Shown: positions 1-9,472, counted from the stretch's first letter. The stretch is DNA of 64,000 nucleotides from Streptomyces sp. SDr-06 (GCF_003324565.1 NZ_QOLA01000001.1:806001-870000); one strand, 5' to 3'. A program made the numbers and translations. Notes: a model not told the origin generated them from the letters alone.

Positions 1-771
1 CCCCGCTACACGGAGAAGAACATCGATGTGCTCGCGGCCCGATCGCGGCGGGCGTTCAGCGAGTACTTCCCGATCTCGTCCCTGGGGACCGGTCCCCGCG
101 CCGGCCGGGTGCAGCGGGTGCTGCGGCACGGCCCGCTCCTGGACGTGTTCGTGCTCGACATGCGCACGTACCGCGACGCCAACTCGCCCGACCGTCAGCC
201 CGACGACCGGGTCGGCATCCTGGGCGCCGAGCAACTGCGCTGGCTGAAGCGGGAGTTGGCGGCCTCCCGGGCGGTGTGGAAGGTCATCGCGGCCGACATG
301 CCGCTCAGCCTGGTCGTCACGGACGGCGCCACCGACTTCGAGGCCGTCTCCCAGGGCGACCCGGGCGCCCCGCTCGGGCGCGAGTTGCAGATCGCCGAGC
401 TGCTGCGCTTCATCAAGCACCGCCGCGTCACGGGCACCCTGTGGCTCACCGCGGACGTGCACTACACCGCCGCCGAGCACTACGACCCCGCCCGGGCGGC
501 GTTCAAGGATTTCGCGCCGTTCTGGGAGTTCGTGTCCGGGCCGCTCGCGGCGGGCGGCTTCCCCGCGAACAAGCTGGACGCCACGTTCGGCCCCCGGCAG
601 GTCTTCGTGCACGCGCCGGCCAGGGCCAACGCCTCTCCCCTGGAGGCTCCGCCGAACTTCGGCGAGATCGAGATCGACGGCGGCTCCGGCGAGCTGACCG
701 TGCGGCTGCGGGCGCAGGGAGGTTCGGTACTCTTCACCCAGGTGCTGCGGCCCGGCCTCGTGGGCCAGTGA
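1..771 (+). CDS. PhoD-type alkaline phosphatase D family protein, C-terminal part (gene begins before the window)
   Basis: The reading frame is open from base 1, so the N-terminus and any Tat signal are missing. PhoD enzymes are secreted phosphodiesterases/phosphatases that release phosphate from organic esters, using a metal centre. The visible part contains RTYRDAN, then DMPLSLVV and WLTADVHYTAAEHYDP, which matches the metal-binding histidine region of PhoD. It ends with EFVSGPLAAGGFP and a beta-rich C-terminal segment typical of the family. The stop is followed by about 160 bases before the next start, with no obvious strong terminator. The family call is firm; substrate and export route cannot be read from the fragment. 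Confidence 0.88.
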   Translation, partial: PRYTEKNIDVLAARSRRAFSEYFPISSLGTGPRAGRVQRVLRHGPLLDVFVLDMRTYRDANSPDRQPDDRVGILGAEQLRWLKRELAASRAVWKVIAADMPLSLVVTDGATDFEAVSQGDPGAPLGRELQIAELLRFIKHRRVTGTLWLTADVHYTAAEHYDPARAAFKDFAPFWEFVSGPLAAGGFPANKLDATFGPRQVFVHAPARANASPLEAPPNFGEIEIDGGSGELTVRLRAQGGSVLFTQVLRPGLVGQ

Positions 772-930
772 TCCATGGGCCCGATGGCGGGCCGGGCGGG
801 CCGGGCGGCGGACGCGAACACTCCGCGCCACGCTCGGCAAAAAACAGCCAAAAGAGCATCAGAAGCACACTTAACCCGTCAGTCACAAAGCGTTCGTGAT
901 CACGCAACACCGTTGAGTCACAGTGATGCC

Positions 931-2337
931 ATGACTGATATGCAGGAATCGATCTCCCAGAAGCAGGCCCGCCGCCGTCACCACTGGCGGCGGGACCTCG
1001 TCGAACTCGCCGCGCTCTTCACGGCCGTGGCCGTCGCGGACGGACTCGCGAACCTGGTCGCCCACGGCCCCGACGGGCCCTTCATGCTGATCGCCTCGGC
1101 GGTCGCACTCGTCGCCACGGCGGCCTTCCACACCTGGTGGGCCCGGCGCCACAGCCATGCGCCACCTCTCCAGGACACCGCCGGCCCCGGTGATACCGAC
1201 GGCACGACGACCGGTCCCGGGAGCCGGAACACGCCGCGCGAGACGGCGCTGTGGCGGATGCGGACGACCGTACGGGACGCACCCGGCAGCCTCGCGGCGC
1301 TGTGCACCGCGCTGGCCGGCCACCACGTGGACATCCTCACGCTCCAGACGCACCCGCTCGCCGACGGCACGGTCGACGAGTTCCTGCTGCGTACCCCTGC
1401 CGAGCTCTCAGCCGCCGAACTCTCCCGAGCGGTCTCCCGGGCCGGTGGGCACGACACCTGGACGGAGCGGGCCGACGCCCACGACCTCGTGGACGCGCCG
1501 ACCCGGGTGCTCGGCCTGGCCACCCGCACCGCCCTCGACGCGGCCGAACTCCCCCTCGCGCTGCGCCAGTTGCTCGGCCGCTGCACCATCCACTCGCTGC
1601 CCGCGGTCTCGCTGACCGGCCGGCCCACCGGCGAGACGGCCCCGGTCGAGGGCGTGCTGGAGTCGACCGTCATGCGGCTGCGCGATCCGAGCGGCGGCGT
1701 GATCACCATCGAGCGGCCGCATCTCCCGTTCACCCCGACCGAGTTCGCGCGGGCCCGTGCGCTGGTCGAGCTCGACGCCCGCCTCGGCCCACGCGTCCCG
1801 CGCAGCGAGGACGTCCTGACGCTGCCCGAAGGCAACGAGATCACCGTACGGCGCGCCGACCAGAGCGACCTCGACGCCGCCAAGGCCATGCACGAGCGCT
1901 GCTCCGACCGCACGCTCGGCCTGCGCTACCACGGCCCTGTCGTCGACGCCGACCGCTACCTCGGCCATCTGCTGAGCCCGCGCTTCGGCCGCACCCTCGC
2001 CGTGCAGACCGCCTCCGGGCGCCTGGTCGCGCTCGGCCACCTGCTGTGGGACGGCGACGAGACCGAGGTCGCGCTCATCGTCGAGGACTCCTGGCAGCGC
2101 CGCGGCATCGGCTCCGAACTGCTGGGCCGGCTGGTCGACCTGGCCGTCGAGGCCCGCTGCGACAGCGTGTACGCCGTCACCCAGGCCTCCAACACCGGCA
2201 TGGTCGCGGCCATGCGCGGGCTCGGCCTGCCGCTGGACTACCAGATCGAGGAGGGCACCCTGGTGGTCACGGCCCGGCTCGGCCAGGCGGCTCCCCTGGG
2301 CTCCGCCGCCCGGCGCGGGCACTTCGAGCAGCGCTGA
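931..2337 (+). CDS. Membrane-anchored ACT domain / GNAT N-acetyltransferase fusion
   Basis: A protein of 468 residues starting at MTDMQES; the upstream in-frame sequence is low-complexity and not protein-like. Residues about 25-80 form two hydrophobic segments (AALFTAVAVADGLANLV and FMLIASAVALVATAAF), so it probably sits in the membrane. Residues about 108-180 (RMRTTVRDAPGSLAALCTAL, then DILTLQTHPL) look like an ACT small-molecule-binding domain. The last 160 residues are a GNAT domain with the acetyl-CoA loop QRRGIGSELLGRL. ACT domains usually bind amino acids, so ligand-gated acetylation, for example of a protein, is a reasonable inference. The substrate is unknown. It appears to be a single-gene transcript. 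Confidence 0.8.
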   Translation: MTDMQESISQKQARRRHHWRRDLVELAALFTAVAVADGLANLVAHGPDGPFMLIASAVALVATAAFHTWWARRHSHAPPLQDTAGPGDTDGTTTGPGSRNTPRETALWRMRTTVRDAPGSLAALCTALAGHHVDILTLQTHPLADGTVDEFLLRTPAELSAAELSRAVSRAGGHDTWTERADAHDLVDAPTRVLGLATRTALDAAELPLALRQLLGRCTIHSLPAVSLTGRPTGETAPVEGVLESTVMRLRDPSGGVITIERPHLPFTPTEFARARALVELDARLGPRVPRSEDVLTLPEGNEITVRRADQSDLDAAKAMHERCSDRTLGLRYHGPVVDADRYLGHLLSPRFGRTLAVQTASGRLVALGHLLWDGDETEVALIVEDSWQRRGIGSELLGRLVDLAVEARCDSVYAVTQASNTGMVAAMRGLGLPLDYQIEEGTLVVTARLGQAAPLGSAARRGHFEQR

Positions 2338-2418
2338 GCAGGAGGGCGCGGCGGCCCGGTCAGGCGTTCCGTCAAGATTGGTGGTGACGCGAAGCCCTCG
2401 CTCGGAGAGGATGGCCGC

Positions 2419-4095
2419 ATGTCAGTCACTTCCAGCAGCGCGCTGCCCCGCCAGGTCGCCGACGCGTATGTCGACGCACTCATCGAACTCGACCCGATCA
2501 CCGGGAGCTATCTGGGCGTCAGGGCCAGTCACGCCCTGCTTCCCGACTTCTCCCCCGCAGGACAGCAGGCCGTGGCCGACCTGGCGCGCACGACGCTCGC
2601 CCGCCTCGACGAGGCCGAGCGGCAGCCCGGAGCCGACAGCGACGCCGAGCGCCGCTGCGGCCGGCTGCTGCGGGAGCGGCTGACCTCCGAACTCGCCGTG
2701 CACCAGGCGGACGAGGGGCTCCGCACGGTCAGCAATCTGCACTCGCCGGCCCACAGCGTGCGGATGGCGTTCACGATGAACCCGACCGACACCGACGAGG
2801 ACTGGCAGGCGCTGGCCTCCCGGCTGCGCGCGGTGCCCGCCTCCCTCGAGGGCTACCGCGCCTCGCTGGAGCTGGGCCTGGAGCGCAAGCTGTACGGCGG
2901 TCCGCGCGCCACCGCCACCGTGATCGGCCAGCTCGGCGAGTGGGTCGACACCGGCTTCTTCGAGGGGCTCGCGGCGCCCGGCCCCGATGCGCTGCGCGGC
3001 GAACTCGACACGGCGGCGGGCGAGGCGTCCGCCGCCCTCGCCGCCCTGCGCGACTGGCTGCGCGACGTGTACGCCCCGGCCATCGAGGGCTCATCCGACA
3101 CGGTCGGCCGCGAGCGGTACCAGCGCTGGTCGCAGTACTACAACGGCACCGCGCTCGACCTGGACGAGGCGTACGCCTACGGCTGGGCCGAATACCACCG
3201 GCTGCTGGGCGAGATGAAGACCGAGGCCGCCAAGATCCTGCCCGGCGCGGGGCCTTGGGAGGCGCTGGCCCACCTCGACGAGCACGGCACCCACATCGAG
3301 GGCGTCGACGAGGTCCGCGAGTGGCTTCAGTCGCTGATGGACGAGGCCATCGAGGCACTGGACGGCACGCACTTCGAACTCGCCGAGCGGGTACGGAAGG
3401 TGGAGTCGCGCATCGCGCCGCCCGGCGGCGCCGCGGCCCCGTACTACACGGGTCCCTCCGAGGACTTCTCCCGGCCGGGCCGCACCTGGCTGCCCACCAT
3501 GGGCGAGACCCGCTTCCCGGTGTACGACCTGGTGTCGACCTGGTACCACGAGGGCGTGCCGGGCCACCACCTCCAGATCGCGCAGTGGGTGCACGTGGCC
3601 GACCAGCTCTCCCGCTACCAGGCCACCGTCGGCCACGTCAGCGCCAACGCCGAGGGCTGGGCGCTGTACGCGGAGCGCCTGATGGACGAGCTGGGCTTCC
3701 TCACCGACCCCGAGCGCCGGCTCGGCTACCTGGACGCACAGATGATGCGGGCCTGCCGGGTGATCATCGACATCGGCATGCACCTGGAGCTGGAGATCCC
3801 GGCGGACTCGCCGTTCCACCCGGGCGAGCGCTGGACGCCGGAGCTGGCCCACGAGTTCTTCGGCGCGCACAGCAGCCGGCCCGCCGACTTCGTGCGGAGC
3901 GAGCTGATCCGCTACCTGTCGATGCCGGGGCAGGCGATCGGTTACAAGCTGGGCGAGCGCGCCTGGCTGCTCGGCCGGGAGAACGCGCGGGCCCGCCACG
4001 GCGATGCCTTCGACCCGAAGGCCTGGCACATGGCGGCCCTGTCCCAGGGCTCGCTCGGCCTCGACGACCTGGTCGACGAGCTGTCCAAGCTCTGA
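2419..4095 (+). CDS. DUF885 family metallopeptidase-like protein
   Basis: 558 residues, full length for the DUF885 family. Near residue 375 it carries WYHEGVPGHHLQIAQ, the HEGxPGHH signature, followed about 30 residues later by NAEGWALYAERL, whose Glu would complete a zinc site as in gluzincin-like peptidases. No signal peptide is visible, so it is probably cytoplasmic. The start is supported by GGAGAGGAT about 8 bases upstream. Family members are predicted zinc peptidases, but few have a known substrate, so peptide hydrolysis is inferred. It stands alone and is closed by a long hairpin shared with the convergent rhodanese gene. Confidence 0.88.
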   Translation: MSVTSSSALPRQVADAYVDALIELDPITGSYLGVRASHALLPDFSPAGQQAVADLARTTLARLDEAERQPGADSDAERRCGRLLRERLTSELAVHQADEGLRTVSNLHSPAHSVRMAFTMNPTDTDEDWQALASRLRAVPASLEGYRASLELGLERKLYGGPRATATVIGQLGEWVDTGFFEGLAAPGPDALRGELDTAAGEASAALAALRDWLRDVYAPAIEGSSDTVGRERYQRWSQYYNGTALDLDEAYAYGWAEYHRLLGEMKTEAAKILPGAGPWEALAHLDEHGTHIEGVDEVREWLQSLMDEAIEALDGTHFELAERVRKVESRIAPPGGAAAPYYTGPSEDFSRPGRTWLPTMGETRFPVYDLVSTWYHEGVPGHHLQIAQWVHVADQLSRYQATVGHVSANAEGWALYAERLMDELGFLTDPERRLGYLDAQMMRACRVIIDIGMHLELEIPADSPFHPGERWTPELAHEFFGAHSSRPADFVRSELIRYLSMPGQAIGYKLGERAWLLGRENARARHGDAFDPKAWHMAALSQGSLGLDDLVDELSKL

Positions 4096-4102
4096 GGCCC
4101 CG

Positions 4103-4135
4103 GCGGGGGCGGCTCTTGGGACGAGCCGCCCCCGC
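4103..4135. terminator. Strong bidirectional hairpin between convergent genes
   Basis: A 13-bp perfect stem (GCGGGGGCGGCTC with GAGCCGCCCCCGC) closes a 7-base loop. It starts 7 bases after the DUF885 stop and ends 8 bases before the convergent rhodanese stop, so it can end transcripts from both sides. There is no U-run, as is common in high-GC actinomycetes. Confidence 0.8.
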
Positions 4136-4143
4136 ACGGCGGT

Positions 4144-4629
4144 TCAGCAGCCGCAGTCCTCCGAGTCGACCGGCGCGGTCAGCGGGTCGGCGGCGCGCTT
4201 CTCCGCGCCCTCCCACGTCTCGAACGCGAAGCCCTCGCGGACCCAGTACTCGAAGCCGCCCAGCATCTCCTTGACCTGGAAGCCGAGCTCGGCCAGCGCG
4301 AGCGCCGCCCGGGTGGCACCGTTGCAGCCGGGGCCCCAGCAGTACGTGACGACCGGCACGGACTTGTCCAGGAGCTGCTCGGCCTGCTCGGCGATCAGCG
4401 CGGTCGGCAGGTGGAGGGCGCCCGGCACGTGACCCTGGTCCCAGGACGCGGTGGAGCGGGAGTCCAGGACCACGAACCCCGGGTCGCCCTCGGCGTCGAG
4501 CGCGGCGGCCACGTCGGAGACGTCGGCATGGAAGACCAGGCTGGCGCGGAAGTAGGCGGCGGCGTCGGCGGGGGCGGCCGGGGCCACCCGCAGAACGGGG
4601 TTGGCGGGGGCGGTGAGCTGTGTCGTCAT
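4144..4629 (-). CDS. Rhodanese-like domain protein
   Basis: 161 residues with a single rhodanese fold. FVVLDSRSTASWDQGHVPGALHLP is the typical CH2A region (quoted in part: DSRSTASWDQGHVPGA), and the catalytic loop is YCWGPGCNGATRAALAL, followed by LGGFEYWVREGF. The loop contains two cysteines and is slightly longer than the common C-x5-R form, so which Cys is the sulfur carrier is not certain. The protein ends in DCGC, another cysteine pair. Rhodaneses carry persulfide sulfur or act in redox sensing. It is divergent from an Lrp/AsnC regulator across 94 bases, which suggests control by that regulator. Confidence 0.88.
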   Translation of the reverse strand: MTTQLTAPANPVLRVAPAAPADAAAYFRASLVFHADVSDVAAALDAEGDPGFVVLDSRSTASWDQGHVPGALHLPTALIAEQAEQLLDKSVPVVTYCWGPGCNGATRAALALAELGFQVKEMLGGFEYWVREGFAFETWEGAEKRAADPLTAPVDSEDCGC

Positions 4630-4671
4630 GGCTGAAAATCTATGCGCCGGTGATCAACTCAGGAAGGTCCG

Positions 4672-4703
4672 ATCCCCGGGACATCTCTTGATCTGCCGGG
4701 GAT
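4672..4703. promoter_or_regulatory. Candidate dyad in the rhodanese / Lrp divergent promoter
   Basis: ATCCCCGG and CCGGGGAT form an 8-bp inverted repeat around a 16-base spacer, in the 94-base gap between the two divergent starts. Lrp/AsnC proteins bind symmetrical sites and often autoregulate, so this is a reasonable operator candidate. It could also simply be a GC-rich chance repeat. Confidence 0.35.
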
Positions 4704-4723
4704 TCCACGGTTGTCTGTCCCGC

Positions 4724-5170
4724 ATGACCGCGTATTCCCCCGACGCCACCGACTGGCGCATATTGGAAGCCCTCCAGCAGGAGGGACGGGCCTCCTTCGC
4801 CGAGCTGGCCCGCACCGTCTCGATGTCGGCGAGCGCCGTCACCGAGCGGGTACGGCGGCTGGAGGAGGCCGGGGTGATCGCGGGCTACACGGCCGTCGTC
4901 GACCAGGAACGCCTCGGCCGCCCGATCCTCGCCTTCGTGCGCCTGCGCTACCCGAACGGCCACTACAAGCCCTTCCACGACCTGGTGGACGCGATGCCGG
5001 AGATCATGGAGGCCCACCATGTGACGGGCGACGACTGCTTCGTGATCAAGGTGAGCGCGCGCTCGATGAGTCACCTGGAGGAGATCTCCGGAAAGATCGG
5101 CACACTGGGGTCGGTGACGACGAGCGTGGTGTATTCGTCCCCGCTCCCACGCCGCGCGATCGGACGGTGA
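4724..5170 (+). CDS. Lrp/AsnC family transcriptional regulator
   Basis: 148 residues, the usual Lrp size. The N-terminal winged helix (DATDWRILEALQQEGR, then FAELARTVSMSASAVTERVRRL) is followed by the linker and a RAM/AsnC ligand-binding domain (ILAFVRLRYPNG, HHVTGDDCFVIKV). I chose MTAYSPD as the start because the family homology begins there; earlier in-frame sequence would add 41 unrelated residues. It probably binds an amino acid and controls the divergent rhodanese gene and itself. The ligand cannot be read from the sequence, though the sulfur-linked neighbour hints at a sulfur amino acid. Confidence 0.9.
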   Translation: MTAYSPDATDWRILEALQQEGRASFAELARTVSMSASAVTERVRRLEEAGVIAGYTAVVDQERLGRPILAFVRLRYPNGHYKPFHDLVDAMPEIMEAHHVTGDDCFVIKVSARSMSHLEEISGKIGTLGSVTTSVVYSSPLPRRAIGR

Positions 5171-5306
5171 GCCGACCGGCCCCTTGGCCCGGCCCTGTTC
5201 GGTGCGGCTGATCGTCCGGCTGCCGGGCGGGCTGAGGGTGCTCCTGCTGGACGGTGCCGGGTAGCGCACGGGGCGCGGGGAACGCGCGCGGCCCGCGCAT
5301 GTGCGC

Positions 5307-8300
5307 TCAGTCCCCGGGGGGTGCCCCCCGCAGCCGTACCGACGAGCCCGTCCGGTCCTTCACCACTTCCAGCTGGGCCGGGATGCGGCGGCGCAGGTCG
5401 CCGACGTGGCTCACGATGCCGACGCTGCGGTCGCGTTCGCGCAGGGAGTCCAGGACGTCCAACACCTCGTCCAGGGTCTGGTCGTCGAGGCTGCCGAAGC
5501 CCTCGTCGATGAACAGGGTGTCGAGCCGCGCCCCACCCGCCTCGTCGGTGACCACGTCGGCCAGGCCAAGGGCCAGGGCGAGGGACGCGAAGAACGTCTC
5601 GCCGCCCGACAGCGTCGCGGTGTCGCGCTCGCGGCCCGTCCACGCGTCCACCACGTGCAGCCCGAGCCCCGAGCGCCCCCGGCCGCCCCTCACGTCGGAG
5701 TGGACCAGGGTGTACCGCCCGCCCGACATGCGCTGCAGCCTGGCGGTGGCGGCCGCCGCGACCTGTTCGAGGCGGGCGGCGAGCACATAGGACTCCAGGC
5801 GCATCTTGCGCTCATTGTCGGCGGAGGTGCCCGCGGTGAGCCCGGCGAGGCGGGCCACCCGCTCGTACTCCTCGCGCAGCGGCCCGATCCGGCGGGTCTC
5901 CTCGGCGGCCCGGGCGCTCAGTGCGCGCAGTTCCGCGCAGCGGTCGCGGGCCGCCGAGAGCGCCGACGCGGCATCCCGCAGGGCCCGTTCGGCCGCGGCG
6001 GCCTCGGCGGCCGCCTGCTCGGTGCGGGCCGGCGCGAGCCGCCCTGCGGCGGCCGTCTCCGGCTCCGCGAGGCGCGCGGTGACGGTGGCCTGCTGGTGCT
6101 GCCACTCGTCGAGCCGGTGCTGGATGTCGCGCTGGCCCCGCTCGTCGATCAGCGCGGCCGAGGCCGCGGCCGGGGTGTCGAACCCGGCCCGGAACGCCGC
6201 CTCCGAGAGCCGCCCGTCAGCCTCCTTGAGCCGCTCGGCGCTGTCCTCGACGGCGCGGACCGCCTCCACCGCCTCGGCCAGGATGGCCGCCCGGTGTTCG
6301 AGCAGCCCGGCCTGCTCCGCCACGCTGGCCGCGCCTGCCCGTACTTCGCTCAACTCCCTTTCCAGGGACGCCTGTTCACGATCAAGGGCCTCGCGGCTCG
6401 CGGTGCGGGCGGCGATGTTCTGCTGCGCCGTGCGCTGCGCGTTGAGCCGCCGCTCGTGCTCCCGCTCGGCCGCCGCGAGCGCCTCGCGGGCCTCGTGCAG
6501 CCCGGCGGCCCCGGTCCGCGCCTCGGCGAGTGCCCGCTGCAACTCGCCTGCCGCGTCAGCCAGTTCGGTCACGCCCGTCTCGCCCGCCTCGGCCCGGGCG
6601 ACGGCGAGCTCCTGCCGTACGGCCAAGAGTGCGGCCTCGGCCTCGACGCGGGCCCGGTCGGCGCCCCGGTAGGCCTGCTGCGCGGCGTCCTCGCTCGCCC
6701 GGTCGACCTGGCCGGTGGCGGGGCGCGCGGGCGCGGGGTGGTCGACCGAGCCGCACACCGCGCAGGCCTCCCCCTCGCGGAGCCCCGCCGCCAGCTCGGC
6801 CGCGATGCCGCGCAGCCGTTCCTCGCGCAGCGCGAGCCAGTGTTCGTGCGCCGCGTTGGCCGCTTCGCGGGTGTCGTTGTGGCGCCGGTCGGCGGCGGTC
6901 AGGCGGCCGGCCAGCGCGTCCCGCTCGCGGGCCGCGGCGAGGCGGCGCCGGGCCGGTTCGAGCTGACCGGCGAGCTGCTCGGCGCGGGCCGCCGCTTCGT
7001 GAGCGGCGTCGATGCGTGCCTGGTGGCCGAGGCGGGCGGCCTCCCAGCCCGCGAGCCAGCCGAGGCTGTCGGTGAGGACGTCCTCGTCGGCGCGGGCCTG
7101 CCGGTCGAGGCGGGCGCGCTCCTCGTCGATCTGCGCGCTGCGGCGCTCGGCCCGTCGGGCGGACTCCAGGGCGCCGAGGTCCTGGCGCATCCTGCGCTCC
7201 AGGGCGGCGAGTTGATCGGCCCCGGCGTCGGCGAGCTCGGGGTGCAGCCGGGCGCGGGAGCGGTCCCGTTCGGATGCGGCCGTGCGGTGGGCGCGCTGGG
7301 CCTGCTCCCACCATTCGAGCGCGGGCGAGACCAGCTCCGCCTTGCGGGCCGTCTCCAGGCGGGCCCGCAGCGCCTCCAGTTCGGGGCGGCGGGCCGCCAA
7401 CTCGTCGGCGCCGCGGCGCGCTTCGGCGTACTGCTCCTGAAGGGCGGCCAGCTGCCGGGTTTCTTCGGCGACGCGGCGGGCCGCGGCCTGCCGGCTCTCG
7501 GCCGCTGCCACGGCGGCCGACGCGATGTCGAGCCGCTCCCGCGCTCCCGCGCGCGCGACGGCCGCCCATTGCAAGACGGCCGCCGCCAGGCCCGGATCGC
7601 CCGGCCGGGCCTCCGGCAGCGGCCACTCCCGCGCGTCGGCGGAGTCACCCGCCGCCTGCGCCATCCGCTGGGCGAGGGCGAGCAACTGCTCGTCGCCGTC
7701 CTTCACCTGGCGCTCGGCGGTCTTGCGCAGCTCGGCGAGACGGTCCTCCACGGCGGCGAACCGGCGGGTGTCGAAGAGCCTGCCAAGGAGTCGGCCGCGG
7801 GCCTCCGCGTCGGACCTGAGGAACTTCGCGAACTCCCCCTGCGGCAACAGCACCACCTGGCAGAACTGCTCCCGGCTCATCCCGATGAGCTGCCCGAGCT
7901 CCTCACCGATCTCCTGGTGCGAGCGGCTCAGCGCCTGCCAGGCGCGGGCCGCCGGGTCGTACTCGCGCAGCCAGGTCTGCGCCTTCTCGGTGGTGAGGCC
8001 GTTGCCGCGCTTCTTGGGGCGGTCCTGCTGCGGGCGGCGGGTGATCTCCAACCGCCGTCCACCCATGGTCAGTTCGAGCAGGACCTCGGTGAAGACGTCG
8101 GGCGCGGCGTGGTCGCTGCGCAGGGGCGTGCCCGGGCTCTGCCGGGCGCCGGGCACCGCTCCGTACAGGGCGAAGCACACGGCGTCCAGGACCGAGGTCT
8201 TGCCGGCACCGGTCGGTCCGTGCAGCAGGAAGAGACCCGCGGCGGACAGCGCGTCGAAGTCGATCTCCTGGCTCCCCGCGAAGGGGCCGAAGGCCGTGAC

Positions 8301-8321
8301 GCGCATGCGGTGCAGCCTCAC
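5307..8321 (-). CDS. sbcC: Exonuclease subunit SbcC (SMC-like ATPase)
   Basis: 1,004 residues. The P-loop FLLHGPTGAGKTSVLDAV is near residue 40. A long Glu/Ala/Arg-rich coiled coil on each side flanks the zinc hook ACAVCGSVDHPAP at about residue 520. The ABC signature LSGGETFFASLALALGLADV and Walker B LFIDEGFGSLD are near residue 900-950. SbcC dimerises and with SbcD forms the Mre11/Rad50-like nuclease that opens hairpins and blocked DNA ends. The start is the GTG at 8321, whose GTGA overlaps the sbcD stop, so the two are translationally coupled. A methionine 5 codons downstream is an alternative start. Confidence 0.95.
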   Translation of the reverse strand: MRLHRMRVTAFGPFAGSQEIDFDALSAAGLFLLHGPTGAGKTSVLDAVCFALYGAVPGARQSPGTPLRSDHAAPDVFTEVLLELTMGGRRLEITRRPQQDRPKKRGNGLTTEKAQTWLREYDPAARAWQALSRSHQEIGEELGQLIGMSREQFCQVVLLPQGEFAKFLRSDAEARGRLLGRLFDTRRFAAVEDRLAELRKTAERQVKDGDEQLLALAQRMAQAAGDSADAREWPLPEARPGDPGLAAAVLQWAAVARAGARERLDIASAAVAAAESRQAAARRVAEETRQLAALQEQYAEARRGADELAARRPELEALRARLETARKAELVSPALEWWEQAQRAHRTAASERDRSRARLHPELADAGADQLAALERRMRQDLGALESARRAERRSAQIDEERARLDRQARADEDVLTDSLGWLAGWEAARLGHQARIDAAHEAAARAEQLAGQLEPARRRLAAARERDALAGRLTAADRRHNDTREAANAAHEHWLALREERLRGIAAELAAGLREGEACAVCGSVDHPAPARPATGQVDRASEDAAQQAYRGADRARVEAEAALLAVRQELAVARAEAGETGVTELADAAGELQRALAEARTGAAGLHEAREALAAAEREHERRLNAQRTAQQNIAARTASREALDREQASLERELSEVRAGAASVAEQAGLLEHRAAILAEAVEAVRAVEDSAERLKEADGRLSEAAFRAGFDTPAAASAALIDERGQRDIQHRLDEWQHQQATVTARLAEPETAAAGRLAPARTEQAAAEAAAAERALRDAASALSAARDRCAELRALSARAAEETRRIGPLREEYERVARLAGLTAGTSADNERKMRLESYVLAARLEQVAAAATARLQRMSGGRYTLVHSDVRGGRGRSGLGLHVVDAWTGRERDTATLSGGETFFASLALALGLADVVTDEAGGARLDTLFIDEGFGSLDDQTLDEVLDVLDSLRERDRSVGIVSHVGDLRRRIPAQLEVVKDRTGSSVRLRGAPPGD

Positions 8322-9472
8322 CGGGCCACCTCGCGGACGCCCTCGTCCACGCGTACGGCGTCGAACGCCCCGCGCAGCACCGTCCGTTCCCGGTCGTCCG
8401 GGCCGCTGCCACCGCGCACGTGCGCCACGAAGTCCTCCGCGATCTGCTGGTCGGTGCGGCCGCGGAGCCGCTGTGCGTACGAGGCGTACGGATCGTCGTC
8501 GGACCGCTCGGGGTCGAAGGCCAGGCTCAGCGTGTGCGGGAAGCGGGTGCTGATCCTCGCCATGGCGTCGGGGGGACGCACGGCGTCGGTCAACGTGGCC
8601 TCCACCCAGGCCTGTTCGTGGCGGGTCAGCGCCGGGTCTTCGAGGAGCGCTTCGAGGTGCCCCCGGACGCGGGCCAGGGGGCGGGGCACCGGGCAGTCGA
8701 TCCGTTCGGCCGTGACGGCTCCGTCCGCGGCCAGGTCCACCAGCCACATGGACTTGCGGTGGCCGGTCTCGGAGAAGGAGTAGGCGAGCGGCGAGCCCGA
8801 GTAGCGGACCCGCTCGGTGATCACCTGGCTGCCGTGGAGGTGGCCCAGGGCCACGTAGTCGACGCCGTCGAAGACCCCGGCGGGCACGGCGGCGACCCCT
8901 CCCACGGTGATGTCGCGCTCGCTGTCGCTCGGCTCGCCCCCGGCCACGAAGGCGTGCGCGAGGACGACGGACCGGGTGCCTTCGGGGCGGGTCGCGAGGT
9001 CGGCGCGCACCCGCTCCATGGCCGCGGCCAGCACCGCCTCGTGACCGGCCTTGGGCGCTCCCAGCCGGTCGCGGACCAGGGCAGGCTCCAGGTAGGGCAG
9101 GCCGTAGCAGGCCACGTCGCCGATCATGACCGGGGTGCCGCAGCCCGCCGGGTCGGTCCGCAGATGGATCCCGGCCTGCCGGATCAGCCCGGCGCCGACG
9201 CCGAGCCTGCGCGCGGAGTCGTGGTTGCCGGAGATCATCACGGTCGGCACCCCGAGGTCGGCGAGGCTGTGCAGGGCCCGGTCGAAGAGGTCGACGGCGG
9301 CCAGCGGCGGCACCGCACGGTCGTACACGTCGCCTGCCACCAGCACCGCGTCCACACCCCGGTCACGGACCGTCGCCACCAGGTGGTCGAGGAACGCCGC
9401 CTGGGCACCGAGCAGCTCGACCCGGTGGAAGGACCGGCCCAGGTGCCAGTCCGAGGTGTGCAGGAATCTCAT
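8318..9472 (-). CDS. sbcD: Exonuclease subunit SbcD (Mre11-like nuclease)
   Basis: 384 residues. Calcineurin-type metallophosphoesterase motifs appear in order: TSDWHLGR near the N-terminus, LVAGDVYDRAVPP, MISGNHDSARRL, LAHAFVAGGE and ALGHLHGSQ. These bind the two catalytic manganese ions. The C-terminal third is the SbcD capping domain. It is the first gene of the sbcDC operon and overlaps sbcC by four bases. The complex cuts DNA hairpins and ends in repair and replication. Confidence 0.96.
   Translation of the reverse strand: MRFLHTSDWHLGRSFHRVELLGAQAAFLDHLVATVRDRGVDAVLVAGDVYDRAVPPLAAVDLFDRALHSLADLGVPTVMISGNHDSARRLGVGAGLIRQAGIHLRTDPAGCGTPVMIGDVACYGLPYLEPALVRDRLGAPKAGHEAVLAAAMERVRADLATRPEGTRSVVLAHAFVAGGEPSDSERDITVGGVAAVPAGVFDGVDYVALGHLHGSQVITERVRYSGSPLAYSFSETGHRKSMWLVDLAADGAVTAERIDCPVPRPLARVRGHLEALLEDPALTRHEQAWVEATLTDAVRPPDAMARISTRFPHTLSLAFDPERSDDDPYASYAQRLRGRTDQQIAEDFVAHVRGGSGPDDRERTVLRGAFDAVRVDEGVREVAR

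Noticed and set aside
5301..8783. 1,160-codon plus-strand open frame opposite sbcC
   Set aside because: It is the antisense mirror of a high-GC coding region; sbcC has all its motifs, while this frame is Gly/Arg/Leu-rich without domains.
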